This document shows positions 5,822 through 7,302 of a stretch of DNA of 7,302 bases, in pieces. A model generated the notes under the pieces. The model made no database searches. It saw only the letters and a program-made list of their open reading frames with translations, and was not told the origin of the DNA. The stretch's first letter is position 1; each line of letters begins with the position of its first letter. Source of the stretch: an uncultured Desulfovibrio sp. GTDB lineage: Bacteria; Desulfobacterota; Desulfovibrionia; Desulfovibrionales; Desulfovibrionaceae. The translations under genes were made by a program, and so were the position numbers. The stretch is from positions 1-7,302 of the forward strand of contig CAMWTD010000111.1 in assembly GCA_947177085.1 (NCBI GenBank), given 5' to 3'.

Positions 5822-6216
5822 GCGGCCTCTGGAGGCTTACCGTGCGCGAGGAGTTCGCCGCCGCGCACGCGCTCCGGCATTACCGGGGCAAGTGCGAGAA
5901 CCCGCACGGCCACAATTTCGGCGTGGAGCTCTGCGTGGAAGGGACGGAACTGGCCCCGGACACGGAAATATTGCTGGATTTCGGCACGCTCAAGGGCGCG
6001 CTCAGGGCGACGCTCGCCGGGCTGGACCACCGGATGCTCAACGAAACGCCGCCCTTTGACGTCATCAATCCTTCCTCGGAAAACCTGGCGCGGCATATCT
6101 TCCGGGACGTGGCGAGGCGCCTCGCCCAAAGCCCGGACCCGCAGGCGGCCAACGTGCGCCTCGTGAGCGTGAGCGTGAGCGAGCGCGCGAGCCAGAGCGC
6201 CACCTATATGGAATAG
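5818..6216 (+). CDS. queD: 6-carboxytetrahydropterin synthase / PTPS family protein
   Basis: This 132-residue tunnelling-fold enzyme (COG0720) acts on 7,8-dihydroneopterin triphosphate. QueD members make 6-carboxytetrahydropterin, the second step of queuosine precursor synthesis, releasing acetaldehyde and triphosphate. Zinc ligands H17, H30 and H32 are present, with catalytic C26 in C-E-N-P-H-G-H (26-32). The D70-H71 pair (L-D-H-R-M-L-N), P-S-S-E-N (85-89) and E122 near the C-terminus are also in the expected places. The glutamate beside the cysteine gives the C-E-x-x-H-G-H form, which I recall being associated with dual-function PTPS-I/III enzymes that also supply the folate precursor 6-hydroxymethyldihydropterin. 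That reading is inference. The ATG overlaps the stop of the small membrane gene, with a weak GGTGG (5805-5809) ahead of it. Hexamer repeats at 6163-6180 encode a Val-Ser beta strand near the end. Confidence 0.92.
   Translation: MSGLWRLTVREEFAAAHALRHYRGKCENPHGHNFGVELCVEGTELAPDTEILLDFGTLKGALRATLAGLDHRMLNETPPFDVINPSSENLARHIFRDVARRLAQSPDPQAANVRLVSVSVSERASQSATYME
6163..6180 (+). repeat. Tandem hexanucleotide, three exact copies, inside queD
   Basis: GTGAGC is repeated three times in a row and followed by a partial GAGC (6181-6184). It encodes V-S-V-S-V-S in frame. Since the unit is 6 bases, gain or loss of a copy would keep the frame and lengthen or shorten a beta strand by two residues. It probably reflects codon choice in an alternating strand sequence. 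Confidence 0.7.
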
Positions 6217-6242
6217 GCTCCCCCCAGCGCACAGCCCCGTCC

Positions 6243-7112
6243 ATGGCCAAGTCCCTCTGCATCCTCCACGCCAATTGCCAGGGCGACGCCCTGCGCCCGC
6301 TGCTGGAAAATACCCCGGCCTTCGCGCGGCATTTCGAGATCCGCCAGCTTTGCAACTACACGCGCGAGGAAGTGGCGGACAAGGACCTCGCCGCCTGCGG
6401 CCTTTTCCTGCACCAGCGGCTCGCCCCGCGCTGGGGCGAGCTTTCCACGGAGCGCCTCCTGCCGCGCCTCGGGGCCAAAGCCCAGGCCGTCATCCTGCCC
6501 AACCTCTTTTTCAAGGGCTACTGGCCATTTTGGACCAATGCCTTTCAGGGCATCGACTTCGCCGACAGCCTGCTGGAAAGGCTGCTCGGCGCGGGGCTTT
6601 CCCCGGAGGACGCGCTGCGCCTCTACCTCAGGGGCGAGCCGGCGCTTCTGGGCGACATGGAGGCGGTGGCCGAGGACTCGCTGGCCCGGGAGGAGGCCAA
6701 GGAAGCGGACGATCCCATCCGCACCGCCCACATCCTGCGCGAGCGCTGGCGCGAGGAGCAGTTGTTTCTCACCGTGAACCACCCGGGGCGCATCCTCGTC
6801 TTCCATGTGGCGGAGGAGTTGCTGCGCCTGCTCGGCCTCGGCCCGCTGCCCGAGAGCGTACGGCGCGCCTATGCGCATCCGCAGGAGGAGTTCTGGCTGC
6901 CGCTGCATCCGGCCCTCGGGCCGCGCCTCGGCCTCGGCTTCGCAAGCCGGGAGCGCCGTTACCCGGTGTTCGGCGCAAGCCTCACGCACCAGGAATACAC
7001 AGCCGCCTATCTTTCCTGCCGGGCGCATGGCGTGCGCGACCTCGTGGCCTTTTTGCGCGGCATGGGCGAGGACGCGGCCCGCGCGGCGGCATTGCCTGCG
7101 AAGCGGGCCTGA
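6243..7112 (+). CDS. WcbI-like putative polysaccharide acyltransferase
   Basis: This 289-residue protein resembles the WcbI family, named for a capsule-biosynthesis protein of Burkholderia pseudomallei considered an acetyltransferase. Supporting motifs are the N-terminal I-L-H-A-N-C-Q-G-D (7-15), a central L-P-N-L-F-F-K-G-Y-W-P (85-95), matching the family's P-N-x-x-F-x-G-Y block, and V-N-H-P-G-R (178-183). There is no signal peptide or membrane segment, so it should be cytoplasmic. The start at 6243 has no visible Shine-Dalgarno sequence, but the N-C-Q motif follows at once and the next in-frame Met is residue 139. It lies 26 bases after queD and is probably in the same transcript. No glycosyltransferase or other capsule gene is in the window, so its substrate cannot be inferred. 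The family call is from motif recall, and the biochemical activity is uncertain. Confidence 0.72.
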   Translation: MAKSLCILHANCQGDALRPLLENTPAFARHFEIRQLCNYTREEVADKDLAACGLFLHQRLAPRWGELSTERLLPRLGAKAQAVILPNLFFKGYWPFWTNAFQGIDFADSLLERLLGAGLSPEDALRLYLRGEPALLGDMEAVAEDSLAREEAKEADDPIRTAHILRERWREEQLFLTVNHPGRILVFHVAEELLRLLGLGPLPESVRRAYAHPQEEFWLPLHPALGPRLGLGFASRERRYPVFGASLTHQEYTAAYLSCRAHGVRDLVAFLRGMGEDAARAAALPAKRA

Positions 7113-7116
7113 CGTA

Positions 7117-7149
7117 GACTTGGTGAGCGCGGGGCTCCGGCCCCAAGTC
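7117..7149. terminator. Hairpin after the WcbI-like gene, possible terminator
   Basis: GACTTGG (7117-7123) is complementary to CCAAGTC (7143-7149). Inside it, or as an alternative, GGGGC (7131-7135) pairs with GCCCC (7140-7144) around a TCCG loop. It begins 4 bases after the stop at 7110-7112, a natural place for a terminator, but C-rich sequence follows rather than a T-tract. Confidence 0.45.
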
Positions 7150-7175
7150 CCCCACAGCACCACACCGGGGAGGTC

Positions 7176-7302
7176 ATGCGCCCCAATACAGTTAACAGTT
7201 GTTCCTTAATCACGTCTGGAGAGAATCGAAAGACGGGTGCTTCGACCGGATGGCTGCGCGAAGCTCCGTGCCCGTTGACGAGCAAAGCGAGTATTACAGG
7301 AA
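7176..7302 (+). other. Short open frame running off the window, doubtful gene
   Basis: An ATG at 7176 follows GGGGAGG (7167-7173) by only 2 bases and opens a frame of 42 codons with no stop before the window ends (begins M-R-P-N-T-V-N-S-C-S-L-I). Against it, the third positions are mixed, unlike every firm gene here, 7181-7230 is about 42% GC, and I recognise no family. A second frame, open from after a TAA at 7193-7195, has an ATG at 7250 (M-A-A-R-S-S-V-P-V-D-E-Q) and a better G/C bias, but has no ribosome binding site. The stretch may instead be an untranslated leader, since it contains two stem-loops and ends in AGGAA. Confidence 0.25.
7213..7267 (+). promoter_or_regulatory. Two adjacent stem-loops, possible RNA leader
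   Basis: CGTCT (7213-7217) pairs with AGACG (7231-7235). Immediately after, GG (7236-7237) and GCTTCG (7239-7244) pair with CGAAGC (7259-7264) and CC (7266-7267), with a T-T mismatch (7238 and 7265) and a 14-base loop. AGGAA at the very end (7298-7302) could be the ribosome binding site of a gene just outside the window, making this its 5' leader. I could not match the pattern to a riboswitch class I know. Confidence 0.3.

Noticed and set aside
6204..7163. A 319-codon minus-strand frame opposite the WcbI-like gene
   Set aside because: It is the antisense shadow of a + strand gene that has recognisable motifs and the expected codon bias; it has no motif of its own.

Overview
The window looks like a chromosomal segment from a GC-rich anaerobic bacterium. 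A Desulfovibrionaceae-type sulfate or sulfite reducer is my best guess. The reasons are the third-position GC bias of every convincing gene, a DapL-type lysine/diaminopimelate route, a full-length AdhE, and the general gene style. This taxonomic call is inference; no 16S rRNA or other marker is present. All convincing genes lie on the + strand.

Left end (1-624): no intact gene. The first 180 bases are AT-rich (I count 72 G/C of 180, about 40%) and differ sharply from the roughly 70% GC DNA that follows. They hold two short inverted repeats, an 11-bp hairpin and what may be the 3' stub of a lost gene (33-155). From about 190 to 613 the DNA is GC-rich with no credible coding sequence, only an imperfect direct repeat at 384-435.

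Centre (625-5570): dapF (diaminopimelate epimerase), dapL (LL-diaminopimelate aminotransferase) and adhE (bifunctional acetaldehyde/alcohol dehydrogenase). DapL makes LL-diaminopimelate in one step from tetrahydrodipicolinate, and DapF epimerises it to meso-diaminopimelate for lysine and peptidoglycan, so the two genes encode consecutive reactions. adhE begins 27 bases after dapL and may be read through from it, although its product works in fermentation or acetaldehyde metabolism. A strong GC hairpin follows adhE.

Right part (5636-7112): a 61-residue single-pass membrane protein overlaps by four bases (ATGA) a QueD/6-pyruvoyl-tetrahydropterin-synthase family gene. That gene's active-site motif reads C-E-N-P-H-G-H, the pattern linked to dual queuosine/folate enzymes. 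A WcbI-like gene with the N-C-Q-G signature follows 26 bases later. The last 190 bases carry a GC hairpin, a GC dip, a short open frame running off the window, and two adjacent stem-loops ending in a possible ribosome binding site. They may be the leader of the next gene.

Most of the window is ordinary metabolism. The items most worth a second look are the CE motif of the QueD homologue, the unrecognised small membrane protein coupled to it, the orphan WcbI-like gene, the AT-rich left boundary and the structured right end. I found no CRISPR array, tRNA, rRNA, insertion sequence or defence system.
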